Positions 10,695 through 21,600 of a DNA stretch of 64,000 nt are shown here, piece by piece. Both the position numbers and the translations under genes were made by a program. Under the pieces are notes generated by a model. The model did not search any database. It saw only the letters and a program-made list of their open reading frames with translations, and was not told the origin of the DNA. Within the stretch, counting starts at the first letter, position 1. Each line of letters opens with the position of its first letter. Source of the DNA: Scortum barcoo. Lineage: Eukaryota; Chordata; Actinopteri; Centrarchiformes; Terapontidae. The DNA lies in the NCBI GenBank assembly GCA_023238725.1, contig CM041534.1, positions 23,000,303-23,064,302 of the forward strand, written 5' to 3'.

Positions 10695-12325
10695 CAGATA
10701 ACGACGTCGTGCACATTTCTACAAGTTTGTGTCATATTGTTTTGTTTTTTTTTTTAAATACCAGATTAACTTTCTTTTCATTTTCGTCACATGAAGATCG
10801 TGAAGTCCTGCCATGATTTGAGTTTGTGTCACAGCCTGAGCGGTGACTCAGCTCAAACAGCACTTTGACTGTCGTTCTTCAAACTCTTTGTTAATGACAG
10901 CACATCGTTAAGAGGCAAAGCACCAAGCACGCTGAATATTCAGTCATTATAGCACAAGGAGGCGTTTCAGCTTTTTATGGGAGTTATTGGCAAAAAAAAA
11001 AAAAAATTAACAGTTGTGTCAGACTGCAGGTGAACGAGGCCAAAATCTGATTTTATTTAGTTTTTGTTTGTTTTTGCACAAATCACATCTGATCTTTCCA
11101 GCTGACACTCTCACATGTGGTCCTAAATCAGATACAAAGATTTTTTTATTTATTTTTCTTCACAATGTGACTTAAATCTGAACAGTCGCGTTGCATCGAG
11201 ATGGTGCAGCGTTCGATCGATCCACAGCTTCTACGCTTTCTTTCTCACTCTCTGCGTCGTCTAATCTGAGCGACTTTCCGTCAGATGTTTTGCAGAAAGT
11301 GGCTGACGGACGTAATTAAAAGCAGCTCTCGACGTTTTTGGATTAAGTAGCGACTTTTGCTTTACAAAAAGCCAAAAAATTAGAAACGTCTTTCTTCTTT
11401 CTCGTTATCATCTGATGGCTTCCACCGCACATCAACTTAGAAATGAAGCTTTATTTTCATACGACAGCGTGGACGTTTTTCTTTTGTTTAGTTTTTACTT
11501 TTTGTTTTAGTTTATTATGCAGATAAGTGTATATGGAGACTTCTTTATGCAATTTGGTGGGTTTTTTGAGCATCAGATGGTCCAATAGATATAAAAAAAT
11601 GTGTTTTTACGTCTAATTAAGTGGGGTTTTTTTTATCTTTCAAGTGTGACAATCAAACAAAAGCATAAATCCTCCAATCACACCTTGATATTATCATATT
11701 TAGTCTTATTTTTGCAGAAAACAACTGATATTACAACATTCCTTCAGCTATTTTTCTTTCTAATCTTTTTAAATCCTTTTTTTTTTTTTTTCAAAAGGGC
11801 TTTGAATTGAGTCAAAGACGATGAAGGGTGAAGGAAAACTAAAATATGGTGGTTCGTTCAGTTTAACTCGCGGGTATATTTTGCACAACATTTCAATTTC
11901 AGATGTTTTAATACACCAAAATGTCTTGATACTTGAATGTTTCTTTGGAAACTGGATTTCACTTCGAACACTGTGATGCTGTTTGAGGTTCCCACTTTTT
12001 TTGTTTCTCTGAAGTTTAGATGACCAAAGCTTTTACCGTCCTTTACAACATAAATCATGTCCGACTTTGACTGTTTATCTCTAATATGGACGGAGTTCAA
12101 AGTATTCGAGTGTTATATTTGCTTTGGAAACTGGTGGGATTATCTGACATTTTATGCTTTTTGTTGTTTCTCCGTTAAAACTGCAGCGTCTTCCATTTCT
12201 CTGTGAACCAAGGACACATTAATTTACAACTTTAATACCTCCAGAGTCTGATGATTATAATGATGATGATACTTGTACAATTAAATGAACTAAGAATGTG
12301 AATAAACTTTTTTTTTTCTTACATT
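10695..12325 (+). other. Probable aqp11 3'UTR
   Basis: The sequence after the stop codon is AT-rich and non-coding. The first clear AATAAA on the plus strand is at 12301-12306, which would give a 3'UTR of about 1.6 kb. An earlier non-canonical signal cannot be excluded. Confidence 0.45.
12301..12306 (+). terminator. Candidate aqp11 polyadenylation signal
   Basis: Canonical AATAAA followed by a T-rich stretch, about 1.6 kb after the stop codon, with no other plus-strand gene nearby. Confidence 0.45.
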
Positions 12326-14102
12326 TCGTGTCCGTATTTAAATGCCTTTGAACATATATGATTAAAATCATATGTGAAAAAGTTTAGAAAGTTTGTAATA
12401 ATGCTCAAAAAGGTTTTTAATTATTATCCAAACAAAATGACAAACTTTCATCGTCGTCACAAGTTAATTATTTTTGTAAAAACTTCAATGACCTGAGCTT
12501 TGTTTTAGCGCCACCAACAGGTCAAAGTTCGTTAATGTTCAGTGCTGATTGGCTGATAGGTTGGTAAACATTAAACTTATATTATAACTAGTGTGTATTA
12601 TTGAATGAGCTCACAACCATGCTAGCATCTCTGTGAGGTTAGCATGTTAATGCTAATGTTTAACAGGTAGTAATACACTATTAGCAGTGAGTATAAAAAC
12701 ATCTTTAGATTTTACGTATACTTTATCATTTTTAATTGAGAGGATTAGATGTTACATTTTTTTCCAATATAACAAAGACTTTCCCAAGTTACCCAGTAAT
12801 CCAGTAAAAGATAAATATAAAAAATAAACGAAAGCACGGCCATTCTCGGCTTCCGTACATAAGGGAACATTAGCAAAAATAATACAATTTTAAGCACAAA
12901 AAAATTTAGGCGATGGAAACGTCTGGTTCCCGGGTCTGTTTCTTTTAAAATCAAATAAACATTTTTTTTTTACATTTAATTCACGCTTTGTATTTTGTGT
13001 TTGTCCACACCGAAAGTTGGCCAGATGTTAGTAATGTTCATAAGTTAAAGTCATTAACTGACTAACACTGGTGTATCTCTTACACCGAAAGAGACTACAA
13101 GACTTCAAAATTTGTTTTAAATGTTAAAAATAATGGTGATGACTTACAAGCAAAGCCTTATATTGAGGTCCAAGTTTAAATTACTCCACTAACTCCTGTA
13201 TAACAAGCCAACATGCAACTCTGAGCACTCAACAGCATGGTGGTCATTAAAACACAAACACAGAAACGGCACCACAAACTTAAAATTTTAACGCATATTT
13301 CAAGATTATTTGGACCCTTTTTCTCAAATAAAATCAACCATATTTAGTTTTATTTCTTATTAGTTCTCGACTTTGTAACTTTGACAGCGTGAATGTGTGA
13401 AAAACCTGCTCCGACTCTGTTTGTAGTTTGTACTTGGACGCAGTGTTTGTCTTTGTTTACAGGAAACAAGGATGCATCAGACTTCAGGCAGTGTTTGTTC
13501 GTAGATTTAGGTCACTGTTGACACCCGATTATTACCTTAAATAAACTCTCAGGCTCTGAAACTAATGAATGTAATTTAATGAGCAAAACCACAAAAAAAA
13601 ACATGAATGAAATGAGCCATTCGCCGGCCTCGTGGAGGTTTGAGTAACCTAAAAAAGAAAACCCCCTTCAGTCGTGTCCACCTCCGGGCTCGGTACTTTG
13701 GCCTGTGCCGTGTCTGTTACACAACGTGACCTTTGTGCCCTCCTCCTCCCCCTCCTGACTCAGCCAAATACCAAACAAGACCTCTGCTGTTCACCCTGCA
13801 GCGTAGATAACATTCAACACGTTAGCGACATATGACAAACATGAGACCGGCTCCACATGATCGGCAGCAACGCATCAGCAGGGCGTTGACTTTAACCTCA
13901 CAGAGAAACGTCTGACGTGTCGGATCAACGTTAAACTGAGACGCCGACGCACACAGACGACCTCTGCTGGTCTGAGAGAGCTCATCTCCACCAAAGTGAT
14001 GGAAAAAATCATCCTGTGAGACATTATAATGACAAACTTTATTAAGTTATAATTATGATGAGTAAATAATGATAGAAAATAATGAAAGAATATAAAATAA
14101 TG

Positions 14103-14115
14103 AATAATAATAATA

Positions 14116-14146
<31 letters not shown>
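14103..14146. repeat. (AAT)n microsatellite
   Basis: An imperfect AAT/ATA trinucleotide run immediately left of the degenerate minisatellite. Confidence 0.9.
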
Positions 14147-14149
14147 TGA

Positions 14150-15040
14150 CTTGACTTAGTAATAAAATAACGTGTTAACATCCCAAAACTATAACTTAGT
14201 ACCTCAGTTAGTATCTTGAATTAGTATCCAACAACAATGAGAAGCCCTCTGAAAAATAAAGTAAATATCGTGAAGTAATGACTTAGTTAATAGTTAATAT
14301 ACTAAAATATGACTCACTATTTTACAATAATGATGTAAAAATAATAAAATATTGAGTTAGCTTCTCAAGATAATGACATAAAACCTCAAAATAAGGACTA
14401 AGTACCCCAAAATTTGAATAAGCACCTCAAAGTAATGAGCTAATATCCTACAGTATGACTTACTATCTCACAATAATGACTTAGTACCTGAAAAGAATGA
14501 GTTACTACCTAAAAAACAATGGGTTACTATTCCCAAATAATTAGACACCCTTTGAAAATAATGAATACCTTGAAATAATAACTAGTAAATAATAATAGTG
14601 CCACAAAATAATGGGTTAATATCACAAAATAATGACTTTGAACATGAAATTACTGAGTTAGTGTCTTAAAATAGGAATTAGGGAACTTAATAACTCACCT
14701 AAAAATACCTAAAAACCTAAAATAATGAGTTAGTACCTAAAGATAACGAGGTAATATCCTAATATATGACTTAGTGTCCCAAAATAACAACTTAGGACCT
14801 AAAAATACTGAGTTGGTGTCTCAAAATATTGAGTGAGTATCCCTAAATAGGAATTAGCACCTCAGAATAAAGGCTGAATACCTCAAAATGAGTTAGTGTC
14901 CCAAAATAACAACATATTATCTCAAAATAATGACACAGTATTTCAAAGTTATGACCTAGTACCTTGAAAACAATGAACTAGTATCGGAAATTAACACTTC
15001 ATTACTTCTCATAACTACGTCTCATAACTGACTTGTATCA
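14150..15040 (+). repeat. Decayed minisatellite, unit about 21 bp (AAAATAATGAGTTAGTACCTC)
   Basis: The phrases AAAATAATGA, GAGTTAGT, TAGTACCTCA and TAGTATCTCA recur throughout at roughly 20-24 bp spacing with many substitutions and small indels, giving on the order of 40 units. No unit is exactly repeated over long distances, so the array is old. A related array in the opposite orientation lies at about 31300-31560. Confidence 0.85.
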
Positions 15041-15301
15041 TTGTCAATACTAGGATGCAAATGATCAATCATCTGATTTAATAATGAATGATTAAATTAG
15101 ACATTATAATTGAAAAAGAATCAAATCCATATTCTATAAAGAGTCATGCATGTATTGACAAGGATGGCTTGTTTCTAGAGAAAATTAATCATATTCATAT
15201 AATTTATTGGGTTTATTAACGTTGTTTAGGAGCAGAACGAGCGTCTTTTTGGGATTTCCTCGTCAAACGTCACAAAGAACAACGTGAGGCTTAATACTCA
15301 T

Positions 15302-15307
15302 TTTATT
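15302..15307 (-). terminator. Candidate rsf1 polyadenylation signal
   Basis: AATAAA on the minus strand, about 2.8 kb downstream of the stop codon. Upstream alternatives exist in this AT-rich 3'UTR, so alternative polyadenylation is possible. Confidence 0.45.
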
Positions 15308-16944
15308 ATGACAAATGTACAAGATCAGATCCATAAGAAATAACGGTAAAGTTAACAAAAAAAAAAAAAAAGTAAGGAGCAGACATAACACCAACAACCA
15401 GTCTACGAGCATCTATACACAGTGGACAGGGCGTCTTTCCTCCCAGATTCATCATGAGGTAAATAGGAAACTGTTAACACTTCAGTCATTGGCACCGACT
15501 TCCTCCCTGCATCCCATCGCAGCCTTTTTTTAAAAGAAAAAAAATCTCTTACTCTCTTCTACAGGTTATTTCATAACCTTTGAGATACACGTTAATACAT
15601 TCCCCTCATCTCCGTAGACATAAAACAGGGTTACATACAGCACATTAAACGTCCACGCTCACGTTTCTCCTCCACCCACCACAAACACACACTTCTATTA
15701 CATTTGTAGAATTGGGTTCGCTATAATCTGTCCAACTAATCTAAAAAAAAAAAAAAAGCTAAATATCATGTGTAGAAGCCTAAATCGTGAGCACATAGGA
15801 TTTTTCATGTCAGAGTCATGTTTTGGCCGCGGCCGGTATCAAAAAGGTACGATAAATAGAGTGGTTTATCCTCTGTGAAGACCATGCGGACACTAATTTA
15901 CAAAATATTTTACAAACAGGCCTCGTTTCAACTCTCTTAAAATCTGATTCAGCTGTCCTACGTTATTTTTCTACAACAATGCTTTTATTTTTATCATCCC
16001 ATCTACTTCTCGAGTCTCTCAGCACCGACGCAACATGCCGAAGTTTTTTTTTTCTGGTTTTGTTATAAAAAAAAAAAATGTTTGTGCCAATATTACTTCC
16101 CTACAAAAGAAAACTATTAGAAACTCATGCAATCCCAAAGAATTGCCCAATATATTTTTTTCCATGATTAAAAAAATGCCTCTAAATATATTACAGCAAA
16201 AACTACAGATATACACACAGACTGGTTCCAGCAGAGGTCAGTGAAGTCATTGGTTTGTTTTTATGTTTTCCCATCCATTCAGAAACTCATTATTCCTCTA
16301 GGTTATTTATTTTTCTTTCATCCTGATCTACTTTGAGGTCTTTAAAGTTGGCAGTTTGCTCCAACCTGACCCGAACGTCAACTCAACATTATGAAAATAG
16401 AGAACTTGAACAGAGTTTTATGTGTGGGGGAAGAAGAAGTAGAAATAAAAATGAAAAAGAAAAAGATGGTGTTTTTAGAGCTTAGTGTTATTTTAGTCAA
16501 GAAAAGCCACAAGTCTGCAGGTTTCTGAACCTTCTATAAAGAAGAATATACAAAAAAATAAGACACTTTACATTTCAACAACAAATAAAAGTTGAGATAT
16601 ACAAAAAAATACATTATTAAAAAACAAAAATCACAAAAAAAGTAACATGAACGTAATAAGACAAAACTACACTAGATGTCAGGATTAGGAGGGACACGAG
16701 TTTTACTTCTGATTTCATTTCCCCAAAATGAACGTAAAAAACAAACTGGGAGTTCATGATTGATAACTGATGGCAGCGCACATAATTAAAGTAATTATAT
16801 ATGTGTACAATATACAAAAGCTACTCTATCATTCAACGAAAAAGTACAAGGAGGACGACTGGTCGACTTGATATCAGTCTATTATTCGACAAGAATAAAT
16901 AGTCTCTTCTAAAGCTTTCGCAAATTATGTTAAACAGCCGGAAT

Positions 16945-17150
16945 AGTTTAAAGCAAAAGTTCGACATTTTTAGCGCTTATTTACTTTTTGGGAGAGTGTT
17001 ACAGGTGAGATTATTTAAACCACTCTCATATGTGAATGTTAAATATAATAATAAAACAAGAAGAAACAGCTGACCTGATCCTACCAGCAGCTCTGAAGCT
17101 AAATAAATAACCTTTCATATCTCAAGCTGTTAACTTCGTACAAAATCGCA
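16945..17150 (+). repeat. Dispersed teleost repeat, plus-oriented copy in rsf1 3'UTR
   Basis: Contains AAAGTTCGACATTTTTAGCG, then ACCACTCTCATATGTGAATG, then GAAACAGCTGACCTGATCC and a CAGCTCTGAAGCTAAATAA end. This order matches the copies at 37510-37700 and 10125-10290. Confidence 0.6.
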
Positions 17151-17424
17151 AATGTAGAATTGATGATCATCTGCAAAAAAACAATTTTCGCTGCAGGTTC
17201 GTACATATTTAACAAATCAGACATAACATGCTAGTAGACCTTGTTGTCCAAGATAATCAAATGTTTATAATAATGACTGCTGAGGCCAGAAACGGTAATT
17301 TCATGATAATAATCAAAGTTTCCCCAAAGTACTACTATTGATGGTAAAATTAACAGGTACTTTAAATACACTACATTCATCTTTTCGTACATGACAACAG
17401 AACGATTAAGTTTATCAAAAGTTG

Positions 17425-17545
17425 TATATCTTCATGCTAAACGAAGCTACTTGGTTGTGGATTCATATTTAAAGTGAAGATATGAGAGTGGAATCAACTT
17501 TCTTTCTGCTACTTTTCCCAAAATGTCAAGTTATTCCTTTAAAGA
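17425..17545 (-). repeat. Dispersed teleost repeat, minus-oriented copy in rsf1 3'UTR
   Basis: Read on the minus strand it gives AATAACTTGACATTTTGGG, then TTCCACTCTCATATCTTCAC and TTTAAATATGAA. That is the same series as the plus-oriented copy about 280 bp to its left, so the two form an inverted pair. Confidence 0.6.
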
Positions 17546-18113
17546 TAAAAAACGTACAACCAGGATTCATTTTTGAACAGATGCCCAGAACTTCAAATCA
17601 ATTATGGAATGACTTATTTTACTCCTTAAAACAAAAAAAAAGTTAGAAGTCATGTCGCTTTCAAATTAGGCAATCTTAAACAATTTACCACACGACAAAC
17701 AAGTTCAGTGCCAATTTTCCATCGATGCAGATGAACACAAGAGAAACTTGGATGGGAAAAAAAAAACAAAATAAAATGGGATGATGTGAAAGGAGAAATG
17801 AGTGATTTTAGAGGAAGGAGGCGGTTTGGCAGTGGAGCTGGATGATGTGGTTGGTTTGCAGGTAAACGGATTATTACCACATAAATGACAGCTGATAGTT
17901 CGGTGCCCTTTATTGGCTGCACAGTCCCACGGGGACGGCGTCAGACCGGTGACGTGGATCCACTTCGTACTGCAGCGAAGACCGCCGGGACTGCAGGTGA
18001 CACGAGTGTAAAGGACGACGAGGAAGTGTTGGTGGGAGAGGGAATAATAAAGTTAAGCAATATAAAAATACAATACCACAAAAAAATGAAACAGTACACC
18101 ATTTTGTTTTTTT

Positions 18114-18655
18114 TTACAAGTCTTCGTTATTGCAGACGTAGTCCACTAGGTCTGTGACTCCTAACAGGTCGTCTTCGTCATCGTCCTGCGCTGCCATCTC
18201 CTGTCCGGCCAGACCGTTCGGCGCTATGGCGGCGGCCGGCATGATGTTTTTGGGCGGCTCCAGATGTGGAACGAGGCCTGGAGCAACGGCTGCGGGCCGG
18301 CTGATGAGGCCCTCGAGGCTTTTTATCGCGCTCTGTCCGTTGGCCGGAGTGCTGTCCGCCAGGTTTGTTCCCTTTGACTCCTCCTCTGTTTTTTCAGCTG
18401 CTTTCTTCTCCTTCAGTTTCTCCTCCTCTTCCTCGTCGTCGTCGTCCGAGTCGATGCGGTTCACCCGCTTACGGACGGGCCGATCCTCCTCCGACGATTC
18501 GTCCGAGTCGTCGTCCGAATCGTCGTCCTCGGACGCTCTCCTGCGTTTCAGCGCGAGACGTCTGTGCCGCTGCCGGGAATCTTCCTCCGAGGAGTCGGTT
18601 CGCCTCTTCACCCGCCGATCTCTCGACTCCTCCTCCGAGTCTCTGGAGAAACTCG
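18114..18655 (-). CDS. rsf1: rsf1 last coding exon (exon 16)
   Basis: The 542-nt exon starts after a pyrimidine-rich AG acceptor (18657-18656) and ends at TAA. It encodes basic and acidic Ser-rich segments with poly-Asp/Glu tracts and the C-terminus DLVDYVCNNEDL, which differs from human only in the last residues. Long open frames on the opposite strand here are shadows of the GAC/GAG/TCC-rich coding sequence. Confidence 0.93.
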
Positions 18656-21600
18656 CTGGAGAAAGAAAACAAGAAGCATCTTCAGTTGGAATTATAAAAT
18701 ATGAAAATAATATTCTGTCATTGTTAAAATATCAACTCCATCCCTATTTTATTGTCATTTTCATACGTGACTTATTTTTTGGTCTCTAAGCAATTAAAAA
18801 ACTGAATAAAGTTGAGCGGAGCATCATTCATTTGTTTGTATGTTTTTAATGATTTGTGTGTGTATTTAGCAAATTTTTAATATGTTCAGGTTATTTGACT
18901 CTAGAGTTTTAAACCTTGAACAAAAAACTACAACAATAAAACAAAAATAGCATAAAACACCTACCTTTTAATATCAGTGTTAGTTAGTATTTTAAATAGT
19001 TTATATCCGTTTTATTCGTATGTTAAATGTTGTCTTTTTTGTCCTGCACTACAAACTTGAGGCAAACTTATTACCTTGTTATATCCCCACAACACTAAAA
19101 CAATCATATACTGATATTTAACATGTGCTGAGCAGAGGTAAAACTAAATAAAGAATTACATTAAAATAGAATATAAAGCTTATTTTACTTTTTCTGTGAC
19201 CTTGGACTTGTTTAGTGCCACTCACATGCTAAATAATGACACTTCTGAGTCACCCTGAAAATAAAAATGTAGGAGATATCTCTGGTGTTCACTCAGTCAG
19301 AGGTTTCAGATGTCACTGTGTCTTAAGCAGCTATTATTAGTTCATCTGGAAGGAATTCATGTTTACAAGAGCCGAGGAAAGGCTTACAGTAAATCTCTGA
19401 AACATTTAGATGTCAACTGTCCTGCAATTAGACTGAATAAATGATGACTCTGAGCAGTGTGCTATCAAAAGAAAACCCTGGACCACTTCTCATCGTGTCG
19501 TTTGCTTCTGACTGACCCTCGCTGTCGGAGCTCTCCTGCTGACGTCTCTGTTTCATTTTGGCTCGGTTGGTTTCCACCTGAGAGCCTTCGGACTCGGACG
19601 TCTCGCAGTAGTTCACCTGCTTCTTCTGACTCCGCCGAGACCGCCGTCGACTCACATCCAGATCGCTGTCGCTGAACTCGCTGGAGCCTTCAGTCACTGC
19701 ACACACACAAATAATAATCATCATATGAATAAAACAGAGTTTACATTGACATTGCTTGACCAACAGAGGTGTTTCAAAGACAATCTGAATATTTTGTGCA
19801 ACCTTCTGAAATCTGTAAATTAATAAATTTCCTCCAGAAATTTAGTGTATGAGTGAAGAAGACTTTACTCAGAAGGAAAACTTTATGAGTCAGTAAGCAT
19901 ACAGCTAGAACTTATTTCCATCATCTATTGATCTGCTGTTTATTTTTTATTGTTTAGTCTATAAAATGTCGTATTTTGAGATGATGTCTTCAAAGTGTTA
20001 GTTACTCATGGTCCAAAACCCAAAACGATTCAATCTAAAAACAACAAATCTTCACGTGTTAGAGGCTGAAAATATGAAATATTTAGAAATGTTATTATTG
20101 ATAAATTACTGATTAGTTAAACATTTTCAGTCAATAAATGAGTCATTTTTCATTAATCAAATAATTATTTCAGAGTGCAGACTGATGAACTTCACTTCTG
20201 GTTTAATTCATTTTATGATGCGTTAACATGCCTGAAAAAAAGCATGAAGTTTTTTTTTTTTTTTTTTTTATTGGATTATTTTTTTATATATATTTTATAT
20301 ATTGGATTATTACATATAGTGTATGTATATTCGAAACAGGAAAGTAAAGCTTTTCTTTTGTAATAATTTGATTTTCACAGTATAACAGTGGTGGGATTTA
20401 TTATGAAGGAAACTGATATTCAAAGCATCAATATGAATATTTATCTGTTATTGACATTTATCAAACTGTGTTTACCTTCTACCCTTAAATAAACCGCTCT
20501 GTTAATAATAATAATTTGCCTGAAGAAAATTCATTTGTTTTGTAAAATATTATAACATGATCACATTGTCATATGTCACCACTTCTGTACCTATTTCATC
20601 TTCCTCGTCTTCCTCGTCCGTCTCCTCCTCTTCATCATCCGAGTACCCTCTCGGTCTTCGCCGTTTTCTGGAGCTTCGTCGTCGACTTGGGAGGTTCCTG
20701 GACTTCGAGGAGGTGCGATGCCGGCCACTGCTGTTGCTGCCAAAGTCGCTGTTGTTGGACTCCGCCTCCGTTTCAACCTCTGTGTCGTTATCGGACACGA
20801 CGAACTCTTCTTCTGAGCTGCATCCAGGTAGAGAAAAAAAACAAACGTGTAAATGTAAATAAAAATAAAAGCTACAAGGGTGCATGTTTTCTGTCTTTAT
20901 ATTGCTACCTTTCACTGAGGCGAAACTCTTCCTCGCTCTCCTCCTCGTCCACCGTGCTGTCGCTGTCCAGGTCGTTGAGTCGCCGGCAAGTTTTTTCCGG
21001 CGCTGACCGGCCAACGGTCGAGGCGGGCGGCCGTTCTCTTTGCCCTCATCGGCTTGGAGGATGGTGGACATGTCCTTCCCTCTGTGGCCTGTGATGTTGG
21101 CCATGTCTTTACCCCGACCAGCTCCTGAAAAAATAAAATTAAAGAAAAAAAAAAAAAAAAACACCCCCATTAACACCTTGAACATCACAGAAAATTAGTT
21201 TGATAGTCTGACATTTTGGAAAATTATCGCAAGAGTTACATGAGAAAGTAAAACACTTTTATGCCTAAACTCTGCTGTAAAAGTGTAAAAATTTTCACCT
21301 TTTAGCACCTCTAAAGCTCGCTAATTAACACCTAATATTTCTCTTATTTAATCAGTATAAAAACAGAAAACGTAGGTGATGTGGGGAACATTTCTTGTCC
21401 TTTATGAGTTGATGAGTTTCAGAGATGCCTATCTGTAGATTTTGACTTAACTGTCTGCAAGAAAGCAAATTTTTCCAAAATGTGCTATTTTTGCTTTGAG
21501 TTATTTTCAAAATAAAAGAACAAAAGCCCTCCCACCTCCACCCTCTGCTTCTTTGATGTCTTCCTCGATTGCCTCCTCGATGGCCTCGTCAAATTCATCA

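Larger units (their letters stand above)
12326..15284. other. Intergenic gap between convergent aqp11 and rsf1
   Basis: No coding exon is recognisable. It holds a repeat fragment with GCTAGCATCT and GTTAGCATGTTAATGC near 12620-12660, resembling material at 48930-49035, an (AAT)n run, and the long decayed minisatellite listed separately. The stretch 13610-14000 is less AT-rich but shows no convincing open frame or splice structure. Confidence 0.5.
15285..18113 (-). other. rsf1 3'UTR (about 2.8 kb)
   Basis: It follows the rsf1 stop codon on the minus strand and is AT-rich with many U-rich tracts in the transcript sense. A canonical AATAAA (minus strand 15307-15302) is the last good signal before the gap, so the end is placed near 15285. 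It contains two copies of one dispersed repeat in opposite orientation (about 16945-17150 and 17425-17545). Confidence 0.6.

Noticed and set aside
20991..20996. Programmed ribosomal frameshift as the explanation for the rsf1 exon 13 break
   Set aside because: The zero-frame codons at the A run (CGG AAA AAA CTT) do not form a canonical X XXY YYZ heptamer, no downstream structure was recognised, and the gene is not known to me to use frameshifting. An indel is simpler.
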